Shown piece by piece: positions 35,945-44,688 of a stretch of 64,000 bases of DNA; the first letter of the stretch is position 1; each line of letters starts with the position of its first letter. The stretch covers positions 1,302,001 through 1,366,000 of the forward strand of contig NZ_CP115669.1 in assembly GCF_029203285.1 (NCBI RefSeq), given 5' to 3'. Both the position numbers and the translations under genes were made by a program. The notes below the pieces were generated by a model. It was not told the DNA's origin, made no database searches, and saw only the letters and a program-made list of their open reading frames with translations. The stretch is from Pseudomonas sp. PSE14 (GTDB lineage: Bacteria > Pseudomonadota > Gammaproteobacteria > Pseudomonadales > Pseudomonadaceae).

Positions 35945-36027
35945 CGTAGGAGCGAGCTTGCTCGCGAACCAATCCCGCTGCGGAGATTGTTCGCGAGCAA
36001 TAACGAAGGCGTCCCCCTCGCTCCTAC
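35945..36027. repeat. inverted REP pair, one arm of the extended subtype
   Basis: CGTAGGAGCGAGCTTGCTCG at 35945 is mirrored by GTTCGCGAGCAATAACGAAGG...CCCTCGCTCCTAC ending at 36027. The right arm has the same extra internal block as at 8011-8047. It lies between the hydratase and acyl-CoA dehydrogenase genes. Confidence 0.7.
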
Positions 36028-36037
36028 AGGAAAGGCG

Positions 36038-37201
36038 TCAGAGCAGGCGATCCAGCATTCCACCCTGTTCCAGCAGGCGGCGGGCGACGATCACCCGCAT
36101 GATCTCGTTGGTGCCCTCCAGGATCTGGTGCACGCGGCTGTCGCGCACCCAGCGCTCCAGCGGGTAGTCATTGAGGTAGCCGTAGCCGCCGTGCAGTTGC
36201 AGCGCCTCGTTGCACAGGGCGAAGCAGCGGTCGGTGGCGAAGCGTTTGGCCATGGCGCAGTACAGGGTCGCCTCGCCGTCCTTGTGGTCCAGCTTGTGGG
36301 CGGCCAGGCGCACCATCTGCCGGCTGGCGGTGAGGTCGGTGAGCATGTCGGCGAGCTTGAACTGCAGTGCCTGGAACTCGGCCAGCGCCTTGCCGAACTG
36401 CTTGCGCTCCTCGACGTAGCGCAGCGACTGCTCCAGCGCCGCCTGGGCCGCGCCCAGGGAGCAGCTGGCGATGTTCAGGCGGCCGCCGTCCAGGCCTTTC
36501 ATGGCATAGACGAAGCCCTGGCCTTCCGGGCCGATGCGGTTGCTCGCCGGGATGCGCACGCCCTCGAAGGTGATGGTGCGGGTCGGCTGGGCCTTCCAGC
36601 CCATCTTGTCCTCGTTGCGCCCGTAGCGGATGCCCTCGGCGTTGGCCGGCACCAGGAAGCAGGAGATGCCCTTGGCGCCGTCCACTCCGGTGCGTGCCAT
36701 GACGATCAGCACGTCGGTACTGCCGGCGCCGGAAATGAAGGTCTTGGCCCCGTCCAGCACGTACTCATCGCCGTCGCGGCGGGCGCGGGTGCGCAGGTGC
36801 GCGGCGTCGGAGCCGGCGTCCGGCTCGGTGAGGCAATAGGAGGCCAGGTGCTCGCCGCCGATCATCCCCGCTAGCCACTGATCCTTGAGCGCGGCGTCGC
36901 CGAAGCTGGCGAGCATCCAGGTAGCCATGTTGTGGATGGTGATGTAGGCGGTGGTGGCGACGCAGCCGGCGGCCAGCTGCTCGAAGATCAGCGAGGCGGA
37001 CAGCCGCGACAGCCCCAGGCCGCCATCCTCCTCGGCGATGTAGAGGCCCAGGTAGCCCTGCTCGGCGGCGCGGCGGATCACCTCCACCGGGAAGTGGTGC
37101 TGGCGGTCCCAGTCGGCGGCGTGGGGGGCCAGTTCGCGGCTGGCGAAGGCGCGGGCGCTGTCTACCAGCAGGCGTTGTTCTTCGGACAGATCGAAATGCA
37201 T
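36038..37201 (-). CDS. acyl-CoA dehydrogenase
   Basis: The 387-residue flavoprotein starts MHFDLSEEQRLLVDSARAFA. It contains the substrate/FAD motif YCLTEPDAGSDAAHLRTRA, and the C-terminal region LQLHGGYGYLNDYPLERWVRDSRVHQILEGTNEIMR carries the catalytic Glu in EGTNEI-type context. It should oxidise a short or branched acyl-CoA to the enoyl-CoA, the first step for the downstream hydratases. Isobutyryl-CoA is plausible given the 3-hydroxyisobutyrate enzymes. It is the first gene of the cluster and divergent from the AraC regulator. Confidence 0.88.
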   Translation of the reverse strand: MHFDLSEEQRLLVDSARAFASRELAPHAADWDRQHHFPVEVIRRAAEQGYLGLYIAEEDGGLGLSRLSASLIFEQLAAGCVATTAYITIHNMATWMLASFGDAALKDQWLAGMIGGEHLASYCLTEPDAGSDAAHLRTRARRDGDEYVLDGAKTFISGAGSTDVLIVMARTGVDGAKGISCFLVPANAEGIRYGRNEDKMGWKAQPTRTITFEGVRIPASNRIGPEGQGFVYAMKGLDGGRLNIASCSLGAAQAALEQSLRYVEERKQFGKALAEFQALQFKLADMLTDLTASRQMVRLAAHKLDHKDGEATLYCAMAKRFATDRCFALCNEALQLHGGYGYLNDYPLERWVRDSRVHQILEGTNEIMRVIVARRLLEQGGMLDRLL

Positions 37202-37292
37202 GCAGCTACCTCGGATTGTTCTTGTCGGCCACATCGTCGCGCGGTGCGCGAATTTTCATCGGTTATAGCCGTTGCGTGGACGGCTGTGGATT

Positions 37293-37323
37293 GACGATCT
37301 TGCTCGGGGGATGGACGATCTTG
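37293..37323. promoter_or_regulatory. candidate AraC-type operator (two GACGATCTTG repeats)
   Basis: Two exact copies of GACGATCTTG lie at 37293-37302 and 37314-37323, 21 bp apart start to start, which is two DNA turns on the same face. AraC-family proteins typically bind such direct repeats. The site lies 27 bp before the araC-type start and about 90 bp before the acyl-CoA dehydrogenase start, so it could control both. Confidence 0.55.
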
Positions 37324-37349
37324 GCATTCACGAGCACGGAATCCTCGCC

Positions 37350-38228
37350 ATGTCCCGTCCCCTCACCTCATCCTGGCCGCTGCCCCAGCAGGGCGTTCGC
37401 TTCATCACGCCGCCGCGTCTGCGCCGGGCGTTGGACCGTCATCCACTGGGCCAGGCCTGCTATCCACTGGCGCTGGGCTATTACCCGGCGGCGGTGGGGC
37501 ACCGCATGGAGCGGGAGAATCCGGACGATCACCTGTTGATCTATTGCAGCGCCGGCCACGGCTGGCTGGAAACAGCGGATGGACGATTCGAGGTTGCCGG
37601 TGGTGATCTGCTGGTGCTGCCCAAGGGCCGCGCCCATGCCTATGGCGCCGATGCGCAGCGGCCCTGGTCGATCTTCTGGGTGCACCTGGATGGCCGGCTG
37701 GCAGAGGAGTTCCTGCGTCCGCTGGGCAAGTCGCCGCGCCTGCGGGTCGGCGTGCAGCCTCGTCTGCTCGGCGAGTTCGATGCATTGCTGGCGTTGCGCC
37801 GGCAGGGCCTGAGCCTGCCGCACTTCATCCACGCCGCGCACTTGTTGCAGAGCCTGCTGACCTCCCTGGCCCTGCGCCCGGTGCGGGCCCGGCTGAAGTC
37901 CGGGCGCGTGCTGGATGTGGAAGCAGTGCAGGCCCTGATGCGCGAGCACCTGCATGACGCGCTGAACCTCGATGAACTGGCCGCGCAGTTCCGCCTGTCG
38001 CGTTTTCACTTCGCCAAGACCTACCGCGCGCTGACCGGACAGGCGCCGATCCAGGACTTCATCCGCCTGAAGATGACCCACGCCTGCCGTCTGCTCGACC
38101 AGGGCAACCTGGAAGTGCGCCAGGTCGCCGAGCAACTGGGTTACGCCGATGCCTATTACTTCTCGCGGCTGTTCAAGCGCGTGGTGGGCATGGCGCCCAG
38201 TCATTACCGGGCGCTGCATACGGGCTAG
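37350..38228 (+). CDS. AraC-family transcriptional regulator
   Basis: The 292-residue protein has an N-terminal cupin-like sensing domain (GDLLVLPKGRAHAYG) and a C-terminal double helix-turn-helix (LNLDELAAQFRLSRFHFAKTYRALTG ... VRQVAEQLGYADAYYFSRLFKRVVGMAPSHYR). It is divergent from the acyl-CoA cluster and probably regulates it in response to an acyl or branched-chain metabolite. The ATG at 37350 is chosen because the upstream part of the frame would overlap the repeat operator. Confidence 0.85.
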   Translation: MSRPLTSSWPLPQQGVRFITPPRLRRALDRHPLGQACYPLALGYYPAAVGHRMERENPDDHLLIYCSAGHGWLETADGRFEVAGGDLLVLPKGRAHAYGADAQRPWSIFWVHLDGRLAEEFLRPLGKSPRLRVGVQPRLLGEFDALLALRRQGLSLPHFIHAAHLLQSLLTSLALRPVRARLKSGRVLDVEAVQALMREHLHDALNLDELAAQFRLSRFHFAKTYRALTGQAPIQDFIRLKMTHACRLLDQGNLEVRQVAEQLGYADAYYFSRLFKRVVGMAPSHYRALHTG

Positions 38229-38303
38229 TCCCGGCGCGCGGCGCCTTGACTTGACCGGGGCGCTTGCTTAGCGTGCCGGTTCGTTTTACCAGGCAGACGC
38301 ACC

Positions 38304-38996
38304 ATGACGAATGAAGATCGGATCAAGCTGGAAGCCAGCTGGAAGGAAGCCCTCCACGAGGAGTTCGAGAAGCCCTACATGAAGCAGCTGGGCGAGTTCC
38401 TCCGCGCGGAAAAGGCCGCCGGCAAGGTGATCTTCCCGCCCGGTCCGCTGATCTTCAATGCGCTGAACACCACGCCGCTGGACCATGTGAAGGTGGTGAT
38501 CATCGGCCAGGACCCCTACCACGGTCCCGGCCAGGCCCACGGTCTGTGCTTCTCGGTACAGCCGGGCGTGCCGACGCCGCCGTCGCTGCAGAACATCTAC
38601 AAGGAGCTGCAGCGCGACCTCAACCTGCCGATCCCCAACCATGGCTACCTGCAGCACTGGGCCGAGCAGGGCGTGCTGCTGCTCAACACCTCACTCACCG
38701 TCGAGCAGGCCCGCGCCGGCTCCCATGCCCAGGCCGGCTGGCAGCTGTTCACCGACAAGGTGATCGAGGTGGTCAGCCAGCGCTGCGAGAACCTGGTGTT
38801 CCTGCTCTGGGGCTCCCATGCGCAGAGCAAGCAGAAGCTGATCGACGCGCAGAAGCACCTGGTCCTCAAGTCGGCGCACCCCTCGCCGCTGTCGGCCTAC
38901 CGGGGCTTCCTCGGCAACGGACATTTCAGCCGCACCAACAAGTTCCTCGAACAGCACGGCCTGGCGCCCATCGACTGGTCGCTGCCGCCGGTCTGA
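38304..38996 (+). CDS. ung: uracil-DNA glycosylase (family 1)
   Basis: The 230-residue protein contains the family-1 signature [22 protein letters not shown], with the catalytic Asp in GQDPYH, and the C-terminal [13 protein letters not shown] minor-groove loop. It removes uracil from DNA as the first step of base excision repair. It is a single gene ending at a terminator shared with the convergent downstream gene. Confidence 0.95.
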   Translation: MTNEDRIKLEASWKEALHEEFEKPYMKQLGEFLRAEKAAGKVIFPPGPLIFNALNTTPLDHVKVVIIGQDPYHGPGQAHGLCFSVQPGVPTPPSLQNIYKELQRDLNLPIPNHGYLQHWAEQGVLLLNTSLTVEQARAGSHAQAGWQLFTDKVIEVVSQRCENLVFLLWGSHAQSKQKLIDAQKHLVLKSAHPSPLSAYRGFLGNGHFSRTNKFLEQHGLAPIDWSLPPV

Positions 38997-39008
38997 CGGC
39001 GCGCCCGC

Positions 39009-39037
39009 AAAAAAAGAGGCCCGCACGAGGCGGGCCT
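39009..39037 (-). terminator. rho-independent terminator of the AbrB-family/tct transcript
   Basis: On the minus strand AGGCCCGC and GCGGGCCT form an 8-bp stem with a five-base loop (39017-39037), followed by a run of seven T residues (39015-39009). It lies about 40 bp behind the stop of the 39078-40121 gene. On the plus strand it has no T run but may still help end ung. Confidence 0.85.
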
Positions 39038-39077
39038 GGAGAAATCGCCGGAGAACTCAATCCGGCGAGCGTGGCAC

Positions 39078-40121
39078 TTACTCCGTTGCCTCGGCGCGAC
39101 GTTGCCAGAGGCGGAAACAGGGTTCGGCGAGGAACAGCACCAGCAGCAGGCGCAGTACCTGCAGTGCCGTCACCAGTGGTACCGAGAGTTGCAGCGCCTC
39201 GGCGGTCAGGCTCAGCTCGGCGATGCCGCCGGGCATCATGCCGAGCATCAGCGACTGGTGATCCAGCGGCCCGAGCCAGCCGATCAGCTCCGCCACCAGC
39301 GCCGCCGCCAGCATCATCCACAGGGTGCAGGCCAGGCTGCGGCCGATGAAGGCCGGGGCATTGCGGAAGAAACTGCGATTGAAATGACAGCCCAGCGCGC
39401 TGCCGATCAGCCATTGGCCCAGGGAGCTGCTGCCCGCTGGCAGGCCGATCTGCAGATCGGCGGCGATGGCGGCGACGGCGCTGACCAGCAGCGGCCCGAG
39501 CAGCCAGGGATTGGGTTGGCGCAGCTTCTGCAGGACCAGTGCGACCACGGCGCCAGCCGGCAGCAGCAGGGCCAGCCAGCCCCAGCTGACAGTAACGGAG
39601 TGCGCGCTTGGCGGCGGGGTATCCAGCAGCCAGGTGAAGGCCGCCGGCACCAGCAGAACCACCAGTAGCAGGCGCAGGCTCTGCGCCGCCGCCACGCGGC
39701 TGGACTGCGCGCCGTGGCGCAGGCCGAGGTTGACCATCTCGCTGGCGCCGCCGGGCATGCTGGAGAAGAACGCCGTGGCGCGATCCTCGCCGGCGCGCCG
39801 CAGCACGGCGATGGCGGCAAGGCTCGACAAGGTGGTGGCCAGCGCGCCGAGCACCACGATGGCGCCATGTTCGAGCACCTGCTCGACCACCGCCGGGGTG
39901 AAGTGCAGGCCGATCCCGGTGCCCACCACCCATTGCCCGGCCTTGCGTGCGCCGGGCACTTCCGCGAGCGGCCAGTCGAGCAGGCAGCGGCTGAGCATCA
40001 CCGCCAGCAGTGAGCCGATCATCCAGGGCAGCGGCCAGCCGACCAGAGAGGCCAGCCAGCCGCCAAGGGCGCCGATCAGGGGCGTTGCCCAGAACAGGCG
40101 CCAGTTCGCCAGCTTATGCAT
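39078..40121 (-). CDS. AbrB-family (ammonia monooxygenase-related) membrane protein
   Basis: The 347-residue protein is almost wholly hydrophobic, with about ten helices in two similar halves. Repeated GG-rich motifs (SSMPGGASEMVNLGL and MLGMMPGGIAELSLTAEAL) are typical of the AbrB/PF05145 family. Despite the family label it is an integral membrane protein, not a DNA-binding AbrB. Its start overlaps the end of tctA by eight bases, so it is cotranscribed with the tricarboxylate transporter. A transport or regulatory role in that system is inferred. Confidence 0.82.
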   Translation of the reverse strand: MHKLANWRLFWATPLIGALGGWLASLVGWPLPWMIGSLLAVMLSRCLLDWPLAEVPGARKAGQWVVGTGIGLHFTPAVVEQVLEHGAIVVLGALATTLSSLAAIAVLRRAGEDRATAFFSSMPGGASEMVNLGLRHGAQSSRVAAAQSLRLLLVVLLVPAAFTWLLDTPPPSAHSVTVSWGWLALLLPAGAVVALVLQKLRQPNPWLLGPLLVSAVAAIAADLQIGLPAGSSSLGQWLIGSALGCHFNRSFFRNAPAFIGRSLACTLWMMLAAALVAELIGWLGPLDHQSLMLGMMPGGIAELSLTAEALQLSVPLVTALQVLRLLLVLFLAEPCFRLWQRRAEATE

Positions 40122-41631
40122 CCGCCAGCTCGACCGTTGCGTGACGGCTGCGCTTGCGCCAGGCGCGGTACAGCGGCAGGCCGAGCATGAGCACCACCAG
40201 CGCCCAGGTGCCGAGGGTGATCGGGCTGGACCAGAGGATGCCCAGTTCGCCGTTGGAGATCGACAGCGCGCGGCGCAGGTTCTGCTCCATCAGCCCGCCG
40301 AGGATGAAGCCCAGCAGCAGCGGCGAGAGCGGGAAGTCCAACTTTCGCAGGATGTAGCCGAGGATGCCGATGGCGACCATCAGGAACAGGTCGAAGGTGG
40401 TGGCATGCACGGCGTACACGCCGATCGCGGTGATGATCGCGATGCCTGGCACCAGCGCCCAGTTCGGCACCGAGAGGATACGGGTGAACACCCGGACCAT
40501 CGGCACGTTGAGGATGATCAGCATGACGTTGGCGATGAACAGCGAGGCGATCAGGCCCCAGACGATGTTCGGCTGTTCCTGGAACAGCAGCGGGCCGGGG
40601 GTGATGTTGTACAGGCTGAGCGCGCCGATCATCACCGCCGTGGTGCCCGAGCCGGGCACGCCGAGGGTCAGCATGGGCACCAGGGCGCCGCACGCCGCGC
40701 CGCCGATGGCGGTTTCCGGTGCCGCCAGGCCGCGCATGTCGCCCTTGCCGAACTGGCCCTTGTCGCCGGCCAGCTTCTTCTCGGTCATATAGGCCACGGC
40801 GCTGGCCAGCGTCGCGCCTGCGCCGGGCAGTACGCCCATGATGAAGCCCAGCACGCCACAGCGCAGGTTGACCACGAAGACCGAGGCCGCTTCCTTGACG
40901 TTGAACAGCATGCGTCCGCTGGCCTCGACCATCTTGTGGCCGTGGTGGGTCTTCTCCAGCAGCAGGAGGATCTCGCTCACCGAGAACAGGCCCAGCACCA
41001 GCACCACGAACTGGATGCCGTCGGAAACGTGGATGCTGTCGAAGGTGAAGCGGTACACGCCGCTGTTGGCGTCGATGCCCACGCTGGACAGGAACAGTCC
41101 GAGCAGGGCGGCCAGCAGGGTCTTCAGCGGACGGTCACCGGCCAGGCCGCCGAGGGCGACGATGGCGAACACCATCAGCACGAAGTATTCCGCCGGGCCG
41201 AAGGCGATCGCCCATTTCGCCAGCAGCGGGGCGAACAGCACCATGCCGCAGGTGGCGATGAAGGCGCCGATGAACGAGCTCCAGGCCGACAGCGACAGGG
41301 CCACGCCGGCCAGACCCTTGCGGGCCATGGGGTAGCCGTCGAGGGTGGTCATCACGGTGGAGGCTTCGCCGGGGATGTTCAACAGGATCGAGGAAATCCG
41401 CCCGCCGTACTCGCAGCCCAGGTACACGGCGGCCAGCAGGATCAGCGCTGACTCCGGCGGCAGGCCGAGGGCGAAGGCTACCGGGATCAGCAGGGCCACG
41501 CCGTTGATCGGACCCAGGCCCGGCAGCAGGCCGACGACGGTGCCGATCAGGGTGCCGATCAGCGCGGTGATGAGGTTGTAGGGCGTCAGGGCGACACCGA
41601 AGCCCTGGCCGAGATAACTCAAGGTATCCAT
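40114..41631 (-). CDS. tctA: tripartite tricarboxylate transporter, large permease TctA
   Basis: The 505-residue membrane protein has about twelve helices. It contains the conserved TctA glycine-rich stretches (GLLPGLGPINGVALLIPVAF, LGVPGSGTTAVMIGAL) and ends with a basic tail. TctA forms the translocation channel of TTT transporters and works with TctB and the periplasmic binder TctC. The tct genes run opdH-tctC-tctB-tctA-abrB-like on the minus strand. Confidence 0.93.
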   Translation of the reverse strand: MDTLSYLGQGFGVALTPYNLITALIGTLIGTVVGLLPGLGPINGVALLIPVAFALGLPPESALILLAAVYLGCEYGGRISSILLNIPGEASTVMTTLDGYPMARKGLAGVALSLSAWSSFIGAFIATCGMVLFAPLLAKWAIAFGPAEYFVLMVFAIVALGGLAGDRPLKTLLAALLGLFLSSVGIDANSGVYRFTFDSIHVSDGIQFVVLVLGLFSVSEILLLLEKTHHGHKMVEASGRMLFNVKEAASVFVVNLRCGVLGFIMGVLPGAGATLASAVAYMTEKKLAGDKGQFGKGDMRGLAAPETAIGGAACGALVPMLTLGVPGSGTTAVMIGALSLYNITPGPLLFQEQPNIVWGLIASLFIANVMLIILNVPMVRVFTRILSVPNWALVPGIAIITAIGVYAVHATTFDLFLMVAIGILGYILRKLDFPLSPLLLGFILGGLMEQNLRRALSISNGELGILWSSPITLGTWALVVLMLGLPLYRAWRKRSRHATVELADA

Positions 41632-41641
41632 GACTCAGTCC

Positions 41642-42109
41642 TCAGAGCAGGGGTTCGAGGATGCCCAGCGGCAGCGGGACATCCAGGGTGCGGTCGAACA
41701 GCAGGTACAGGCCGATGGCGAGCAGCGTCGCGGTGACCACGCTGGCCACCGGGCGGCCGCCGTAGATCAGAGCGATGAAGGTGCCGACCAGGGCGCTGGC
41801 CGGGATGAAGCCCAGCGGTTCGAAGAGGCCGGCATAGACCACCAGCAGGGCAACGCAGAGCACCACCTTGGCCAGCAGCGCGCCTTCCAGCGCGGGCTCG
41901 TCTTCCTCGCGCTTGATCGGCGTCGGACGCGCGATCAGCCAGGCCAGGCCGGCGGCCATCAGGCCCAGGCAGAGCAGGGGGTAGGCGCGCGGGCCGACCG
42001 GTTCGTAGGAGAAGGGCGCCTGGTAGTTCCAGGCGATCAGGGCGAAGGCGACGCAGGCGAGCAGCCAGGCGCCGGCGAACAGCCGCTGGAAGAGGCTGGT
42101 TTGCGACAT
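41642..42109 (-). CDS. tctB: tripartite tricarboxylate transporter, small permease TctB
   Basis: The 155-residue protein has four predicted membrane helices, the usual size and topology of TctB. It lies ten bases upstream of tctA and 54 bases behind tctC. Sequence in this family is poorly conserved, so the call rests partly on position. Confidence 0.88.
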   Translation of the reverse strand: MSQTSLFQRLFAGAWLLACVAFALIAWNYQAPFSYEPVGPRAYPLLCLGLMAAGLAWLIARPTPIKREEDEPALEGALLAKVVLCVALLVVYAGLFEPLGFIPASALVGTFIALIYGGRPVASVVTATLLAIGLYLLFDRTLDVPLPLGILEPLL

Positions 42110-42163
42110 GGGATGACTCCTTGCGTCGGCGACCTTGGGCGGCCGCCGACGCCGCGCGGGGCG

Positions 42164-43141
42164 TTACTGGATGAGGCCGAACTCGCGGGCGAGCTGCTTG
42201 TACTGGGTGACCTGCTGCTTCACGTAGGTATCCAGCTCCGGCCCGGTCATGGCGAAGGGGAACAGCTCGCGCTGGTCGCGCAGCTTGGCGAAGTCTTCCG
42301 AGGCCAGCAGCTTGTCGAAGGCGCCTTTCCAGAATGCGTAGTCCTCGTCGCTCACCTTCGGGCCGACGTAGAAGCCGCGCACCACCGGCCAGACGATGTC
42401 GTAGCCCTGTTCCTTGGCGGTGGGGATGTCGGTCATGCCCTCATCCTTCAGGCGCTCCTCGGCGAATACCGCCAAGAGGCGCATCTTGCCGGCGCGGATG
42501 TGTGGCATGGAGTCGGAGATGTCGGTGCTGCCGACCTGGATGTGCCCGCCCAGCAGCGCCGTGGCGATCTCACCGCCGCCTTCCAGGGCGACGTAGCGCA
42601 GTTGCTTGGGGTCGATGCCGGCGGCCTTGGCGATCAGCGCGGTCTGCATCCAGTCCTGGCTGCCGACGGTGCCGCCGGAGCCGATCACCACCTTGCTCGG
42701 GTCGGCCTTCAGCGCCGCGACCAGATCACCGAGGTTCTTGAACGGCGAGTCCGCCGGCACCGCGATGGCGCCGTAGCTGGTGCCTACCGCCGCCAGCCAC
42801 TTCACCGCGTTCTCGTCGAAGCGGCCGAACTTGCCCTGGGCCAGGTTCAGCAGCGAGCCGCTGGAGAAGGCGGTGATGGTGTTGCCGTCGGCCGGTCGCT
42901 GGGCGACCACCGCGTTGTAGGCCACGGCGCCAACGCCGCCGGGCATGTAGGTGACGCGCATCGGCTTGGACAGCAGCTTCGAATCCATCAGGGCGCTCTG
43001 CGCCAGCTTGCAGGTGAGGTCGAAGCCGCCGCCGGGGGAGGCCGGGGCGATACATTCCGGGCGCTTGGGCTCGGCGATCAGGCTACCGGCGAACAGCAGG
43101 GTGGCGCCGGCGAGGGTCAGGTTGCGCAGGACGGTGGACAT
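42164..43141 (-). CDS. tctC: tripartite tricarboxylate transporter, substrate-binding protein TctC
   Basis: The 325-residue protein has a signal peptide (LRNLTLAGATLLFAGSLIA) followed by the TctC/Bug-type binding fold: PECIAPASPGGGFDLTCKLA near the start, MRVTYMPGGVGAVAYN and a C-terminal helical end. It should capture citrate-like tricarboxylates in the periplasm. The ATG at 43141 follows AGAGGAATT at RBS distance; the upstream extension is not signal-like. Confidence 0.92.
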   Translation of the reverse strand: MSTVLRNLTLAGATLLFAGSLIAEPKRPECIAPASPGGGFDLTCKLAQSALMDSKLLSKPMRVTYMPGGVGAVAYNAVVAQRPADGNTITAFSSGSLLNLAQGKFGRFDENAVKWLAAVGTSYGAIAVPADSPFKNLGDLVAALKADPSKVVIGSGGTVGSQDWMQTALIAKAAGIDPKQLRYVALEGGGEIATALLGGHIQVGSTDISDSMPHIRAGKMRLLAVFAEERLKDEGMTDIPTAKEQGYDIVWPVVRGFYVGPKVSDEDYAFWKGAFDKLLASEDFAKLRDQRELFPFAMTGPELDTYVKQQVTQYKQLAREFGLIQ

Positions 43142-43170
43142 GGGGCAATTCCTCTCTTGTTGTTGTTGGT

Positions 43171-44472
43171 TTACCAGATCGCCAGGGAGTAGCTGAGGTA
43201 GATACGTGTCTCGTCGGCGTCCCGCGCGAAGCTCGAACGGTAGGTGGCGTTGCGCACGCGCACGGCTACGTTCTTGAGCGGGCCGCTCTGGATCACGTAC
43301 TTGATGTCGGTGTTGCGTTCCCATTCCTTGCCGTGGCCGTCCATGCCATTGATTCTGGCATCGTCGCCGCTGACGTAGCGATTCATCAGGGTCAGGCCGG
43401 GAATCCCGAGGCCGGCAAAGTCGAAGTCGTGGCGCAACTGCCAGGAGCGTTCCTCGGCGTCGGCGAAGTCGCCGACCTGCACGAAGTTCACCAGGTACGG
43501 GTTGCTGCCGTCGATGTAGGGGAAGGCGGTGTCGCCGTTCATCTGCTGCCAGCCGAGGCTGAGCTTGTTGGCGCCCAGGGCGTAGCCGAGCATGCCGTTG
43601 AAGGCGCGGTTGTCGATCTCCCCGCCACGGGCTGCGCCCTGGTCATCGCTGACCGCCAGGCGCAGGTCGGCGCTGAATTTTCCGGGGCCGAGCGGGTAGC
43701 TGGCGAGCAGGCCGACGAAGTGCTGACGATAGACGTCGTCCAGGGAGGCGTAGTGGTAGCGGCCAGTGAGGTGGTCGGTGAGTTTGTAGTCGCCGCCGGC
43801 CAGGTCGTAGTGGTTGCCTTCGGCGCTGCCGCCGGAAAAGCGCTTGTTCTTGTTGTTCAGCGCCAGGTCCTGCCAGTCGGTGGAGTCGCGGTCCCTGGCC
43901 TTCTCCAGGCGGCCGCCGGTGAAGTCGAGGCCGGGCAGGTCGGTGGAGTTGAGCAGGCCGCCTTCGAAGGTCTGCGGGAACAGGCGGCTGTCGTTGGGTT
44001 GCAGCGTCGGCAGGTCGGGGATCAGGCTGCCGATCTTCAGCTCCGTCTCGGAGACCTTGAACTTGGCGGTCAGGCCGAGCTTGCTGTACTCATCGGCGGC
44101 GCGCCCGTCGTCGTGGGTCGGCAGCAGGCCGGTGCCGGTGCGGTCGGGCGAGGAGTCGAGCTTCAGGCCCAGCATGCCCATGGCGTCGAGGCCGACGCCG
44201 ATGGTGCCGGGGGTATAGCCGGACTGGAAATCGAGGATGAAGCCCTGCGCCCATTCTTCGCGCTTGGACTGGCCGCTGCCGTCGCGAAAATCACGGTTGA
44301 AGTAGATGTTCTGGGTGCTGAGCTTGGCGCTGCTGTCTTCGATGAAACCTGCGGCATCGCACAAGGGGGCGACACCGGCGAAGGCCAGCACGGCGCTCGC
44401 GTGGGCAGGGGACAGGCAGGGGAAAAACGGCTTGCGGACAGCCAGTGCAGCCTGGGGCTGGGCAGTGGTCAT
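43171..44472 (-). CDS. opdH: OprD-family outer membrane porin for tricarboxylates
   Basis: The 433-residue protein begins with a signal sequence. Its beta-barrel pattern includes the OprD-family landmarks GFIEDSSAKLSTQNIYFNRDFR near the start, GLDAMGMLGLKLDSS and FPQTFEGGLLNSTDLPGL. It ends in an aromatic residue (SYSLAIW). In P. aeruginosa the porin at this locus, OpdH, takes up cis-aconitate and is controlled by TctDE. It is first in the opdH-tctCBA unit and divergent from tctD. The ATG at 44472 is used; the exact signal cleavage is not clear. Confidence 0.87.
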   Translation of the reverse strand: MTTAQPQAALAVRKPFFPCLSPAHASAVLAFAGVAPLCDAAGFIEDSSAKLSTQNIYFNRDFRDGSGQSKREEWAQGFILDFQSGYTPGTIGVGLDAMGMLGLKLDSSPDRTGTGLLPTHDDGRAADEYSKLGLTAKFKVSETELKIGSLIPDLPTLQPNDSRLFPQTFEGGLLNSTDLPGLDFTGGRLEKARDRDSTDWQDLALNNKNKRFSGGSAEGNHYDLAGGDYKLTDHLTGRYHYASLDDVYRQHFVGLLASYPLGPGKFSADLRLAVSDDQGAARGGEIDNRAFNGMLGYALGANKLSLGWQQMNGDTAFPYIDGSNPYLVNFVQVGDFADAEERSWQLRHDFDFAGLGIPGLTLMNRYVSGDDARINGMDGHGKEWERNTDIKYVIQSGPLKNVAVRVRNATYRSSFARDADETRIYLSYSLAIW

Positions 44473-44570
44473 CTGTGGTCTCCGGTTCTTGTTGTTGTCA
44501 CGAAAGGGCACCACGCCGCCTTTCGCTCTGAGCAGTCTTCGCCGCTTGGGGGCGATGCTAACGGGCTAAG

Positions 44571-44614
44571 CTTTCACCAGGCTTTCAGTTCCCTTTCGCA
44601 GTGTTTTCAGCGAA
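44571..44614. promoter_or_regulatory. four tandem 11-bp repeats, candidate TctD operator
   Basis: Consecutive 11-bp units CTTTCACCAGG, CTTTCAGTTCC, CTTTCGCAGTG and TTTTCAGCGAA share a (C/T)TTTC core in exact 11-bp register. OmpR/PhoB-type regulators such as TctD bind direct repeats with this period. The array lies in the 216-bp gap between opdH and tctD, about 100 bp before opdH and 75 bp before tctD. Confidence 0.6.
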
Positions 44615-44688
44615 TTTCCCCCATTCACAGGGGCTTGCGGATGGGTAAACTGCCGGCCAAATCCTGTAGCCCCGAGGGGTAGAAGCGC

